From Planctomycetota bacterium (GTDB lineage Bacteria; Planctomycetota; UBA1135; UBA2386), in NCBI GenBank assembly GCA_020425885.1, contig JAGQRA010000310.1:1-7489 (forward strand): a stretch of 7,489 bases of DNA, given 5' to 3'. Of this stretch, positions 1 to 6,044 are shown in pieces. Under the pieces are notes generated by a model. It was given only the letters and a program-made list of their open reading frames with translations. It made no database searches and was not told the origin of the DNA. The position numbers and the translations under genes are program-made. How positions within the stretch are numbered: position 1 is the first letter of the stretch; each line of letters starts with the position of its first letter.

Positions 1-54
1 CCGTCTTGCTCGGATCCGACTCGGCGAACCGGGCCGGACCGAATGGAGGAGATG

Positions 55-160
55 GGATGCATGGCCTCCCCCATGACACACGAGGGAAACTGCGGCTGCC
101 GCTCCTGCCTGCCCCAGTCTTTGTCGGAACGGCAGCCGCAGTCACTTTGGCCATGCACCC
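55..160 (-). repeat. Structured tandem repeat, unit 1 (possible ncRNA)
   Basis: This unit has nested inverted repeats. The outer stem pairs 55-66 with 149-160 (12 bp, one non-Watson-Crick pair at 57/158). A small hairpin pairs 67-72 with 82-87 (6 bp, loop 73-81). The main hairpin pairs 89-101 with 130-142 (13 bp, perfect) around a 28-nt loop. That loop carries TCCTGCCTGCCCCAG at 103-117, which is identical in unit 2. The two imperfect pairs (one in the outer stem, one in the small hairpin) are G-U if the minus strand is the RNA and A-C if the plus strand is, which favours a minus-strand transcript. It lies downstream of the exported-protein gene ending at 378. No open reading frame, reverse transcriptase or transposase is seen beside it. 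I do not recognise a known RNA family. It could equally be a dispersed genomic repeat. Confidence 0.6.
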
Positions 161-169
161 AAGAAGGAT

Positions 170-269
170 CGGATGCATGGTCCGCGCAACACACGCGGAA
201 GGAACGGGTCGGTCGTCCTGCCTGCCCCAGATCGTGGACGGCCGCACCGAAACGTCTGCCATGCATCCG
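170..269 (-). repeat. Structured tandem repeat, unit 2 (possible ncRNA)
   Basis: This is the second copy of the fold in 55-160, nine bases away. The outer stem CGGATGCATGG (170-180) pairs perfectly with 259-269 (11 bp). The small hairpin TCCGCG (181-186) pairs with CGCGGA (194-199) around a 7-nt loop. The main hairpin pairs 209-218 with 236-240 plus 246-250, leaving a 5-nt bulge at 241-245. The block TCCTGCCTGCCCCAG (216-230) is identical to that of unit 1. The stem sequences of the small and main hairpins differ from unit 1 while still pairing, so the architecture is kept by compensatory change. This suggests selection on an RNA or hairpin structure rather than on primary sequence. The function is unknown. 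Confidence 0.6.
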
Positions 270-318
270 TGCGACCTCACCGCTGGAGCGATGCGGCCGC
301 AGATGCGGGATTCTGCTC

Positions 319-335
319 CGCCACCGAGGGTGGCG
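319..335 (-). terminator. 7-bp hairpin after the exported-protein gene
   Basis: CGCCACC (319-325) and GGTGGCG (329-335) form a perfect 7-bp stem with a 3-nt loop, 42 bases past the stop codon of the gene at 378-2165. No U-run follows on the minus strand, so this is not a classical intrinsic terminator. It may be a weak or U-less terminator, or it may simply protect the 3' end of the mRNA. Confidence 0.35.
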
Positions 336-377
336 TTCGCAGTCGAGTTGTCGAAAGAGCGCGCGCCGCGCCTCGCG

Positions 378-2165
378 TCACCGCGAGGACAGCACGGAGA
401 CCCGCAGCACGAGACCGTTCTCGCGCGGCTGCAGGTCGAGGAAACCGACGTGGCGGCGCGGCAGACCGGAGAGGTCGACCTGCACCTTGCGGGCACGGAG
501 CAGTTCACCGATGCGGTCGAACCACGGCGTGAAGTCGAGGTCGAACAGACCGGCGACCTCGTTGCCACCGATCTTCTGGATCGCCCTGCTGACCGTCGCG
601 TCGCGCTTGCCGCGATGCTTCTGCGCCTTCTTGGTCTCGACCAGGTAATCGTCGATCGTCGTCACGTCGAAGGCCACCAGGATCGAGGCATCGTCGACGG
701 CAAGCAGGGTCGGCGGCGCCGCGGGATGCGGCCGCAATTCGAGGATCTCGGTGCTGCGTCGTGGCCGCCCCGGGAGCAGCCGACCGGTGCCGTGCTGTTC
801 GGCGGCGCGGCGCAGATCCGTGAACAGGTCCGAGGCGGCTTTGCGGCTGATGGCCCCGACGGCATAGATCGAGGCGATCTCGGTCGGAGCCTGGCCCTCG
901 ACGCGGCGGAACAGCAACTGGGCCGTGCCGCGCTCGCCCAGCCGACTCAGGACGTTGCGCTCGAAGTCGAGACCGAAGTCCTCGAACGAATCGCGCAGGT
1001 GATGCAGCAGTTCGGCGCCGCGATGCGAGCGCTGGGCGATGTCGCGCAGATCGACGGCGAGAACCAGCCCACCGAGGCCGCCGCCGGGCAGATCCTGCAC
1101 CAGCGTGCGGGCCGGAATCGACAACGCCGAGGCGAACCAGCCGTCGATGCCGAGGCCGCCCTGGTGCTGACGCGGCCAGCGTCGATCGCCGCGAGCGGGG
1201 CGAGGTTCGGCGGCGACGTCGAAGTCGAGCAGCACCGTTCCGGTGAAGTCGTCATCGGCACACGACAGCGACGCCATGACGGCACGAGCCGAACCGAGCC
1301 CGGACCATTGCAGCACGAACGCGGGCACGCCCGGCGCACGGCCGTCGGCCCCGGCCTCGCGGCGCGGCCCCAGATCGAGCCGCTGCCCCAGACGCGGCCA
1401 GTCACCGTAGACGACGAGCGAACCGGCCGACGCCTCGAGGCGACTCTGCAGGCGCAGGTAGCGCGGATCCGACGACAGCACCTTGCGGGTCGCCGACGTG
1501 CGGAGGTCGGGAGCGAGCAGTTCCTCGATCGCGGTCCCGTCATTGGCGACGACCAGGTCGTGACCGACGAGCGCCAACTCGACCTGTTCGCCCGGACTGG
1601 CGACCTCGCCCGTACCGTGCCCGTCGGCACCGAGCATCGCGTAGGTCTGCCTGCCGTTGAGCACGCGGTGCGGCCGCGCGAGTCCGGCCGACTCCGTGCT
1701 GAGGGCCCCCTGGAGACGCTCGGCCTCGCCGACCTGCAACTGGGCGCGCAGCACCAGCAGCGGCTGGCCGCCCCTGGGGACGACGCCGGTGAGCGCGATC
1801 TCGAGTTCGCCGGAACTGCGGCCGAGAACGCCACGGACCAGGGCGAGGGCGCGAGTCGATGAAGTCTCGGTCCCGCTACCGCCGCCAGCGACCGCCCCAC
1901 CGAACAGGGTGTCGAAAGCCGGGTCGGCCAGCAGGCGCTGCACCGAGTGGCGCTGTGTCCTTCCCTGTGGTTCGCCGGCCTGTGGTTCGCCGGCATTGGC
2001 GCCCAGGGTCAGATAGAGGATCGGCGCTTCGATCGTGTCGAGCAGACGCGGCGCACCCTTGGCGTCAGACCCTCCCGAAGGTGCCTGCGCCTGCAATGGC
2101 AGCATCGCCAACGACGCGGCCATGGCGATGGCGGTCAGCAGGCGAGTCTGGCGAGGCGAACTCAC
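378..2165 (-). CDS. Large exported protein of unknown function
   Basis: The product is 595 residues from a GTG start at 2165. I do not recognise the family firmly. The chosen start gives a good Sec signal peptide: Arg at residues 5 and 8, a hydrophobic core over about 9-24 (LLTAIAMAASLAMLPL) and an AQA end near residue 28. The frame is open up to another GTG at 2291, but that start would bury the signal sequence 42 residues in and would translate through the palindrome at 2186-2198. The mature part has no further membrane segment or obvious catalytic motif. It alternates beta-like stretches with polar loops, and a segment in the middle of the protein (SFEDFGLDFERNVLSRLGER) recalls the weakly conserved pattern of DUF3352-type secreted proteins, a tentative likeness only. 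A short duplication (AGEPQ twice) lies near residues 60. It is separated from the upstream activator by a strong hairpin, so it is probably transcribed on its own. It is likely periplasmic or surface-exposed. Confidence 0.75.
   Translation of the reverse strand: MSSPRQTRLLTAIAMAASLAMLPLQAQAPSGGSDAKGAPRLLDTIEAPILYLTLGANAGEPQAGEPQGRTQRHSVQRLLADPAFDTLFGGAVAGGGSGTETSSTRALALVRGVLGRSSGELEIALTGVVPRGGQPLLVLRAQLQVGEAERLQGALSTESAGLARPHRVLNGRQTYAMLGADGHGTGEVASPGEQVELALVGHDLVVANDGTAIEELLAPDLRTSATRKVLSSDPRYLRLQSRLEASAGSLVVYGDWPRLGQRLDLGPRREAGADGRAPGVPAFVLQWSGLGSARAVMASLSCADDDFTGTVLLDFDVAAEPRPARGDRRWPRQHQGGLGIDGWFASALSIPARTLVQDLPGGGLGGLVLAVDLRDIAQRSHRGAELLHHLRDSFEDFGLDFERNVLSRLGERGTAQLLFRRVEGQAPTEIASIYAVGAISRKAASDLFTDLRRAAEQHGTGRLLPGRPRRSTEILELRPHPAAPPTLLAVDDASILVAFDVTTIDDYLVETKKAQKHRGKRDATVSRAIQKIGGNEVAGLFDLDFTPWFDRIGELLRARKVQVDLSGLPRRHVGFLDLQPRENGLVLRVSVLSSR
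1964..1993 (-). repeat. 15-bp exact tandem duplication inside the exported-protein gene
   Basis: CCTGTGGTTCGCCGG occurs twice back to back (1964-1978 and 1979-1993). It is in frame and adds a second AGEPQ to the N-terminal part of the mature protein. It looks like a recent slippage event in a linker-like stretch. Confidence 0.85.
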
Positions 2166-2185
2166 GGGCCTGGGTTCGCAAACCG

Positions 2186-2198
2186 GGTGCCATGCACC
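2186..2198. repeat. Short palindrome in the leader of the exported-protein gene
   Basis: GGTGCCATGCACC is a 5-bp inverted repeat around CAT. Beside it, GGTTCGCAAACC (2173-2184) is a second small inverted repeat with a 4-base loop. Both lie just upstream of the GTG start at 2165. Read on the minus strand the first is GGTGCATGGCACC, which shares GGTGCATGGC with the outer stem of the structured unit at 55-160. It may be a dispersed REP-like element, a regulatory hairpin near the start codon, or chance. The rest of 2199-2316 shows no promoter I would defend. Confidence 0.4.
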
Positions 2199-2316
2199 GG
2201 TCTGACGCAAGCCGTTGACCTCGACACCCTTGAGAAAGCAGCAACTGGACCGCGAGCGAGCAGGGATCACCGACCTGGGCAGAATCCGCACACCGCACCG
2301 GGCGGCTATGACGAGA

Positions 2317-2390
2317 ACTGATGTCCTGAGTGGGGCACCCGGTCCGGCGTTCGCCAGCCGCCACAGGGGTTCCCCACTCAGGACATCAGT
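2317..2390. terminator. Perfect 19-bp inverted repeat between two genes
   Basis: ACTGATGTCCTGAGTGGGG (2317-2335) is the exact reverse complement of 2372-2390, with a 36-base spacer. The spacer itself holds a small inverted repeat, GGCGTTCGCC (2348-2357). On the minus strand the stem begins three bases after the TAG stop of the sigma-54 activator. Its position fits a terminator or a 3' stabilising hairpin closing the operon, but no U-run follows, so it is not a textbook intrinsic terminator. Perfect 19-bp arms with a spacer of this length also resemble a palindromic repeat or a small non-autonomous mobile element. No flanking target-site duplication is obvious. Confidence 0.6.
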
Positions 2391-2393
2391 CCC

Positions 2394-3977
2394 CTACCTC
2401 AGCTTGTCGTAGAGCGTGCGGCGGCCGATGCCGAGCAGCCGCGCCGCTTCGGCCTTGTTGCCCGCGGCCGCCGCCAGCGCCCGCTCGATGGCCCACTTCT
2501 CGACCGAGGCCAGATCGAGGCCGGCGGGCATGGGGCCCGAGCTCGCGACGACCAGCGGTTCCTCGGGCGCGAGGCTATCGGGCCCGAGGTCGCCGCTGCC
2601 GGTGTCGAGGGTGACGAGCCGCAACAGTTCGTTGCGCAGCTGCCGCACGTTGCCCTGCCAGGAACGCGCGCGCAGGGCGGTGGCCAGCTCGGGCGCGATC
2701 CGCCGCGGCGCCTCGCCGCGTTCGGCCGCGATCTGGTTCAGGAAGTGAGCCGCCAACGGCACGATGTCCTCCGGCCGTTCGCGCAACGGCGGCAGGTTGA
2801 CGGTCACGACCGCGAGACGGAAGTAGAGGTCCTGCCGCAGCAACCCCTCGGCCACGGCACGCGCGGGATCCCGGTTGGTCGCCGCCACGATGCGGACATC
2901 GAGATCGAACTCGCGGTCGCCGCCGACCGGGCGCACGCGCTTCTGCTCGAGCACACGCAGCAGCTTGGCCTGCAGCTCGACCGGCATCTCGGTGACTTCG
3001 TCGAGGAACAGCGTGCCGCCGTTGGCCTGGCGCAGCAGACCGCGGCGCTCGCGCTCGGCGCCGGTGAAGGCCCCCTTGCTGTGGCCGAACAGCTCGCTCT
3101 CGAGCACGCTCTCGGCGACCGCCGCGACGTTGACGGCGACGAACTCGCCGCGGCGACGCGCGCTGCCGGCATGCAGGGCCCGCGCCGCCAGCTCCTTGCC
3201 GGTTCCGCTCTCGCCGGTCAACAGCACGGGCAGATCGGTGCCGGCGGTGCGATCGAGCACGTGCAGATCGCGCAGCAGCGCCTGCGACTCACCGATGATG
3301 GCCGGGAAGGGGTGCTGCAGCGACGCCCGCGACAGGCTCACGGCCGGCGCCGCCAGGACCTCGGCCTGGGCTCGCACCGTCGCCTGCAGGGCGCGGTTCT
3401 GTTCGGCGAGGGCCTCGGCCTGGGCGCGGTTCTGCGCCAACAGGTCGTGCAGATGAACGACGATCGCACCCTGATCGGCGAAAGCCATGAGCCACGACAG
3501 ATCGTGCTCGCCGAAGGCCTTAGCCTGGAACCGGTGATCGAGGTAGATGCAGCCGAGCACCTGATCGCCGACCCGGAGCGGCATGCAGAGCACCGAGCGC
3601 AGCCGCAGATCCGCGACGCTCTGGGCGGCGCCGAGCTCGCCCTCCTGTGCGTCCTCGCTGAACACGCCCTCGCCCTGCAGGCCGCGCGCCAGCACGGTGC
3701 GCGACAGCTTCCGTTCGGGGTTCGCGACCGGTTCGCGGTCGAGGCTGCGCGCCACTTCGACGGCGTAGCCAGGCGCCTCGGCCCGGGTCGTAACCAGGAA
3801 GCCGCGCTCGGCACCGAACAACCGAACGGCTTCGTCGACGAACACGGTGAGCACCTGCCGTCGACCGCCGGCGTTGGCGAGCTGGCGATTGAGCGCGAGC
3901 ATCGCGAGCCAGCGCTGGCGATCGGCGTCGCGACCATCGCCGCGCATACGCTGCAGGAAGTCGGCCCAGCGCGCCAT
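2394..3977 (-). CDS. Sigma-54-dependent transcriptional activator, GAF-AAA+-Fis
   Basis: This 527-residue protein activates sigma-54 RNA polymerase through ATP hydrolysis. Residues about 20-175 look like a GAF sensor domain and are followed by an Ala/Gln/Glu-rich helical linker (about 178-208). The AAA+ domain starts near IIGESQALL (227-235) and shows Walker A GESGTGKE (255-262), the sigma-54-contacting GAFTGA loop (302-307) in ESELFGHSKGAFTGA, Walker B GGTLFLDE (320-327), and LYFRL followed by LPPLRERPEDI. A Fis-type helix-turn-helix ends the protein (NKAEAARLLGIGRRTLYDKLR minus its last residue lies at 507-526). There is no receiver domain, so it should respond to a ligand or redox state through GAF rather than to phosphorylation. 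The ATG at 3977 was chosen because it overlaps the upstream stop (TGATG) and precedes the first conserved region. The frame stays open further upstream but only inside the neighbouring gene. The C terminus ends immediately after the recognition helix. The target promoters are unknown. Confidence 0.95.
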   Translation of the reverse strand: MARWADFLQRMRGDGRDADRQRWLAMLALNRQLANAGGRRQVLTVFVDEAVRLFGAERGFLVTTRAEAPGYAVEVARSLDREPVANPERKLSRTVLARGLQGEGVFSEDAQEGELGAAQSVADLRLRSVLCMPLRVGDQVLGCIYLDHRFQAKAFGEHDLSWLMAFADQGAIVVHLHDLLAQNRAQAEALAEQNRALQATVRAQAEVLAAPAVSLSRASLQHPFPAIIGESQALLRDLHVLDRTAGTDLPVLLTGESGTGKELAARALHAGSARRRGEFVAVNVAAVAESVLESELFGHSKGAFTGAERERRGLLRQANGGTLFLDEVTEMPVELQAKLLRVLEQKRVRPVGGDREFDLDVRIVAATNRDPARAVAEGLLRQDLYFRLAVVTVNLPPLRERPEDIVPLAAHFLNQIAAERGEAPRRIAPELATALRARSWQGNVRQLRNELLRLVTLDTGSGDLGPDSLAPEEPLVVASSGPMPAGLDLASVEKWAIERALAAAAGNKAEAARLLGIGRRTLYDKLR

Positions 3978-4330
3978 CAGCCCTCCACCCCCGCGGCGGC
4001 GAGCGCGCGCAGCACCAGCTTCTTGGCGTGCAGTTCGTGCGGCTGAAGACCGCCGTGATCGGCGATCGCCTGCTCGATCACGGCCGCGATCGAGAACGTC
4101 GGTGAATCGATCAGGACCCGCGCCGCGAGCGCGGTCACCGCCATCGCCGCAGGACAGCCCGCGGCCAGCCAACGCAGGTCGAGGATCCGACCGCCGGCGA
4201 CACGCAGGCTCAGCTGCACGCGGTCGCCGCAGACCGGATGCTCGGCCTCGCCGCGCCGGACGTCGGCGCCTTCGAGTTCACCGGCGAACCGGGCCTCGAG
4301 CATCACTTCGCGCAGCCTCGGCCCCACCAT
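3977..4330 (-). CDS. NifU/IscU-like iron-sulfur scaffold-family protein
   Basis: The product is 117 residues, about the length of an IscU/NifU N-terminal domain. The order of motifs matches that fold: FAGELEGADV (15-24) near the start, PVCGD (32-36) holding the first cluster Cys and the conserved Asp, and AAGCPAAMA (56-64) holding the second Cys 25 residues later. Helices follow up to LQPHELHAKKL (95-105). In IscU the last motif is K-I-H-C; here the aligned residues are E99, L100, H101 and A102, so the third cysteine is absent and only the His is kept. A standard three-Cys scaffold is therefore unlikely. It may be a cluster carrier, a partner or sensor for the coupled activator, or a diverged scaffold. 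Its stop overlaps the ATG of the sigma-54 activator by one base, so translation is probably coupled. It starts 36 bases after the small lipoprotein gene. No strong ribosome binding site is visible. Confidence 0.75.
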   Translation of the reverse strand: MVGPRLREVMLEARFAGELEGADVRRGEAEHPVCGDRVQLSLRVAGGRILDLRWLAAGCPAAMAVTALAARVLIDSPTFSIAAVIEQAIADHGGLQPHELHAKKLVLRALAAAGVEG

Positions 4331-4366
4331 GGATCAAGCCGTCGGTTCGATGGATCGGGGGCGGGG

Positions 4367-4540
4367 TCAGGGCACCGAATGCACGGTCGCCGCATCGGCA
4401 TCGGCGATCGGCGGCACGTCGAGCCAGCAGAACTCGTCGAGCACCAGGCCGCAGCCCGAGGTCGACAGGATCGACAACAGGCAAAAGAGCGCCAGGCAGC
4501 GCCTTCGCCAACGACACCGCGGACTCGGTTCAGGCTTCAT
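4367..4540 (-). CDS. Small putative lipoprotein
   Basis: This is a 57-residue product. A basic N terminus (RCRWRRR, 8-14) is followed by a hydrophobic stretch (about 15-25, CLALFCLLSIL) and then STSGC ending at Cys30, an acceptable but not ideal lipobox because Thr rather than Leu stands at -3. The mature part would be 28 residues with Cys38 and a DVPPI motif. Its ATG lies inside the last codons of the duplicated lysA tail (GATGAAGCCTGA), so translation would be coupled to whatever reads that tail. Genes for the small lipoprotein LptM often adjoin lysA in proteobacteria, but this protein lacks the GQKGPLY motif and lies downstream, so I do not assign that name. The FC....PI..aD pattern also recalls small phage lipoproteins, a weak likeness. 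If the lipobox fails, it would be a single-pass membrane peptide. Confidence 0.6.
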   Translation of the reverse strand: MKPEPSPRCRWRRRCLALFCLLSILSTSGCGLVLDEFCWLDVPPIADADAATVHSVP

Positions 4541-4719
4541 CGAGATCGACCTCGTTGGCGTAGGGTTGGGTGATGGTCTTGCGGCGGCGCACGAGTTCGA
4601 CCCGGGCACCATCGACAAGCACCTCGGCCGGCGGCAGCGGCTGTTGTGGTTCGAGGCCATGGCAGAACCGTACGCGCCGGCGCTGAAGACCGCCAGCAGG
4701 TCGCCGCGCGCGAGCGGCG
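4530..4719 (-). pseudogene. Frameshifted tandem duplicate of the lysA 3' end
   Basis: This stretch repeats lysA 4728-4918 at an offset of 198 bases, with about 14 substitutions and one missing base counted by eye (about 92% identity). It encodes PLARGDLLAVFSAGAYGSAM and on through SNHNSRCR. There the missing C (CCGCCGG against CCGCCCGG, near 4630) shifts the frame. The tail sequence is still present and ends ANEVDLDEA-stop at 4530-4532. It lacks every upstream part of LysA, including the PLP lysine, so it cannot be an enzyme. Changes such as E to K and L to P in the tail suggest relaxed selection. Only 8 bases (4720-4727) separate it from the intact gene's stop. The present lipoprotein start overlaps the end of this copy, which suggests that the copy carries the original lysA-lipoprotein junction. 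Confidence 0.85.
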
Positions 4720-4727
4720 CACCCACC

Positions 4728-4918
4728 TCAGACTTCATCGAGATCGACCTCGTTGGCGTAGAGCTGGGCGATGGTCTCGCGGCGACGCACGAGTTCGACC
4801 CGGGCACCATCGACGAGCACCTCGGCCGGGCGGCAGCGGCTGTTGTAGTTCGAGGCCATGGCCGAGCCGTACGCGCCGGCGCTGAACACGGCCAGCAGAT
4901 CGCCGCGCTCGAGCGGCG
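4728..4918 (-). repeat. lysA-internal copy of the 3'-end tandem duplication
   Basis: This is the intact partner of the duplicate at 4530-4719. It covers the last 60-odd codons of lysA, from just before ERGDLLAVFSAGAYGSAM to the stop. Similarity stops at GAGCGGCG (4911-4918 and 4712-4719). Confidence 0.85.
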
Positions 4919-6026
4919 GCAGCGGCCGGTTGCGGGCCAGGAAGTCGCCCGTCTCGCACACCGGACCGACGACATCGACCCGCTGCGACGGGCCCGACCG
5001 CGGCCGCACCGGCGCCATCGGGTGCTCGGCCTGATAGAGCGCCGGCCGCATCAGCTCGGTCATCGCGGCATCGACCAGCGCGAACGAAGTGCCACCCTGG
5101 GTCTTGTTGCCGGCGACGCGCGTGAGCAGCAGACCGGCATCGCCGACGAGGTAACGGCCCGGCTCGAGCACCGGCACCCAGCCGCGTTCGCGCAATCGCG
5201 GTAGCAGCGCACCGGCCACGGCCGCGACGTCGAGCGGCTCGCCGTCGCCATAGGCGATGCCGAAGCCGCCGCCGAGGTCGTAGTGCGTCACGCCGCGCGC
5301 GCGCTCCGGGTCGGCGTCGACGAACCGGGCCACGTTCTCGAACGCCTCGAGGTAGGGCGCTGCCGAACGCAGCTGGCTGCCGAGATGGACGTGATAGCCG
5401 CGCAGGCTGAGCCACGGGTCGGCGGCGATCGCGGCGACGATCGCCGCGGCGCGATCGAGACCGACGCCGAACTTGTTCTGCTTCTTGCCGGTCGTGATGT
5501 AGGCGTGGGTGCCGGCGTCGACATCGGGGTTGAGTCGCAGCGCGACGGACACCGGCGTCGCCGCCGCCTCGCCGGCTGCCGCCAGCAGCGGCAGCTCGTG
5601 CTCCGACTCGACGTTGAAGAACAGGATCGACGCGCGCACCGCGGCCTCGATCTCCCACGGCGCCTTGCCGACGCCGGCGAACACGGCGCCGCCGGTCGGC
5701 AGGCCGGCGGCCTGCAGCCGCTGCAACTCGCCACCGCTGACCAGATCGAAGCTCACGCCGTGGCCGTGCAGCCGGCGCAGCAGGGTCAGGTTCGGGTTGG
5801 CCTTGACCGCGTAGCAGATGCGGGCCTCGTCGCCGAACGCACGCCGCAGATTCGCGACGCGCTCGGCGATCGTCGCCGCGCTGTAGACATAGAGCGGGGT
5901 GCCGAACCTCGCGGCGAGTTCGGCCAGCGCGACGTCCTCGCACCAGAGTTCGCCACCGCGACGGTGGATCGCAGCGGTGCCCGACTCGGGACACGGCGTG
6001 CGCTCGTTGTGAGCCTCACCCGACAT
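4728..6026 (-). CDS. lysA: Diaminopimelate decarboxylase
   Basis: LysA removes CO2 from meso-diaminopimelate to give L-lysine, using PLP, in the cytoplasm; it is the last step of lysine synthesis. The 432-residue product has normal length and the full set of fold-III PLP decarboxylase motifs: YAVKANPN with the PLP-binding Lys75, LRLNPDVDAGTHAYITTG (163-180) with GKKQNKFGV next, HVHLGSQ (212-218), GGGFGI (252-257), EPGRYLVGDAG (288-298), the catalytic CETGD with Cys357 (357-361), and AYGSAMASNYN (385-395). The ATG at 6026 lies 18 bases after the sigma-factor stop, so the two are probably co-transcribed. The ribosome binding site is weak. The protein ends VDLDEV, and its last 190 bases are duplicated directly downstream. 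The enzyme is expected to be active because every catalytic motif is intact. Confidence 0.97.
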   Translation of the reverse strand: MSGEAHNERTPCPESGTAAIHRRGGELWCEDVALAELAARFGTPLYVYSAATIAERVANLRRAFGDEARICYAVKANPNLTLLRRLHGHGVSFDLVSGGELQRLQAAGLPTGGAVFAGVGKAPWEIEAAVRASILFFNVESEHELPLLAAAGEAAATPVSVALRLNPDVDAGTHAYITTGKKQNKFGVGLDRAAAIVAAIAADPWLSLRGYHVHLGSQLRSAAPYLEAFENVARFVDADPERARGVTHYDLGGGFGIAYGDGEPLDVAAVAGALLPRLRERGWVPVLEPGRYLVGDAGLLLTRVAGNKTQGGTSFALVDAAMTELMRPALYQAEHPMAPVRPRSGPSQRVDVVGPVCETGDFLARNRPLPPLERGDLLAVFSAGAYGSAMASNYNSRCRPAEVLVDGARVELVRRRETIAQLYANEVDLDEV

Positions 6027-6044
6027 CGCGACCGACCCGCACGG

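Noticed and set aside
55..269. CRISPR array or retron RNA
   Set aside because: There are only two diverged units of about 100 bp, with no short identical repeats and spacers and no cas or reverse transcriptase gene in view.
297..308. CCGCA/TGCGG mini inverted repeat
   Set aside because: It has 5-bp arms with a 2-base loop in GC-rich DNA. This is expected by chance and lies beside a better hairpin.
6..1862. Long plus-strand open frame opposite the exported-protein gene
   Set aside because: It mirrors the minus-strand gene, is Arg/Glu/Gly-rich without domains, and runs through the structured repeats. GC-rich DNA often leaves the opposite frame open.
2745..4046. 433-codon plus-strand open frame
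   Set aside because: It lies opposite the sigma-54 activator, which has a full set of motifs. The plus-strand product has none.
3978..4172. N-terminal extension of the sigma-54 activator
   Set aside because: The extra 65 residues are Arg/Gly-rich shadow sequence inside the NifU-like gene. The TGATG overlap gives a natural start at 3977.
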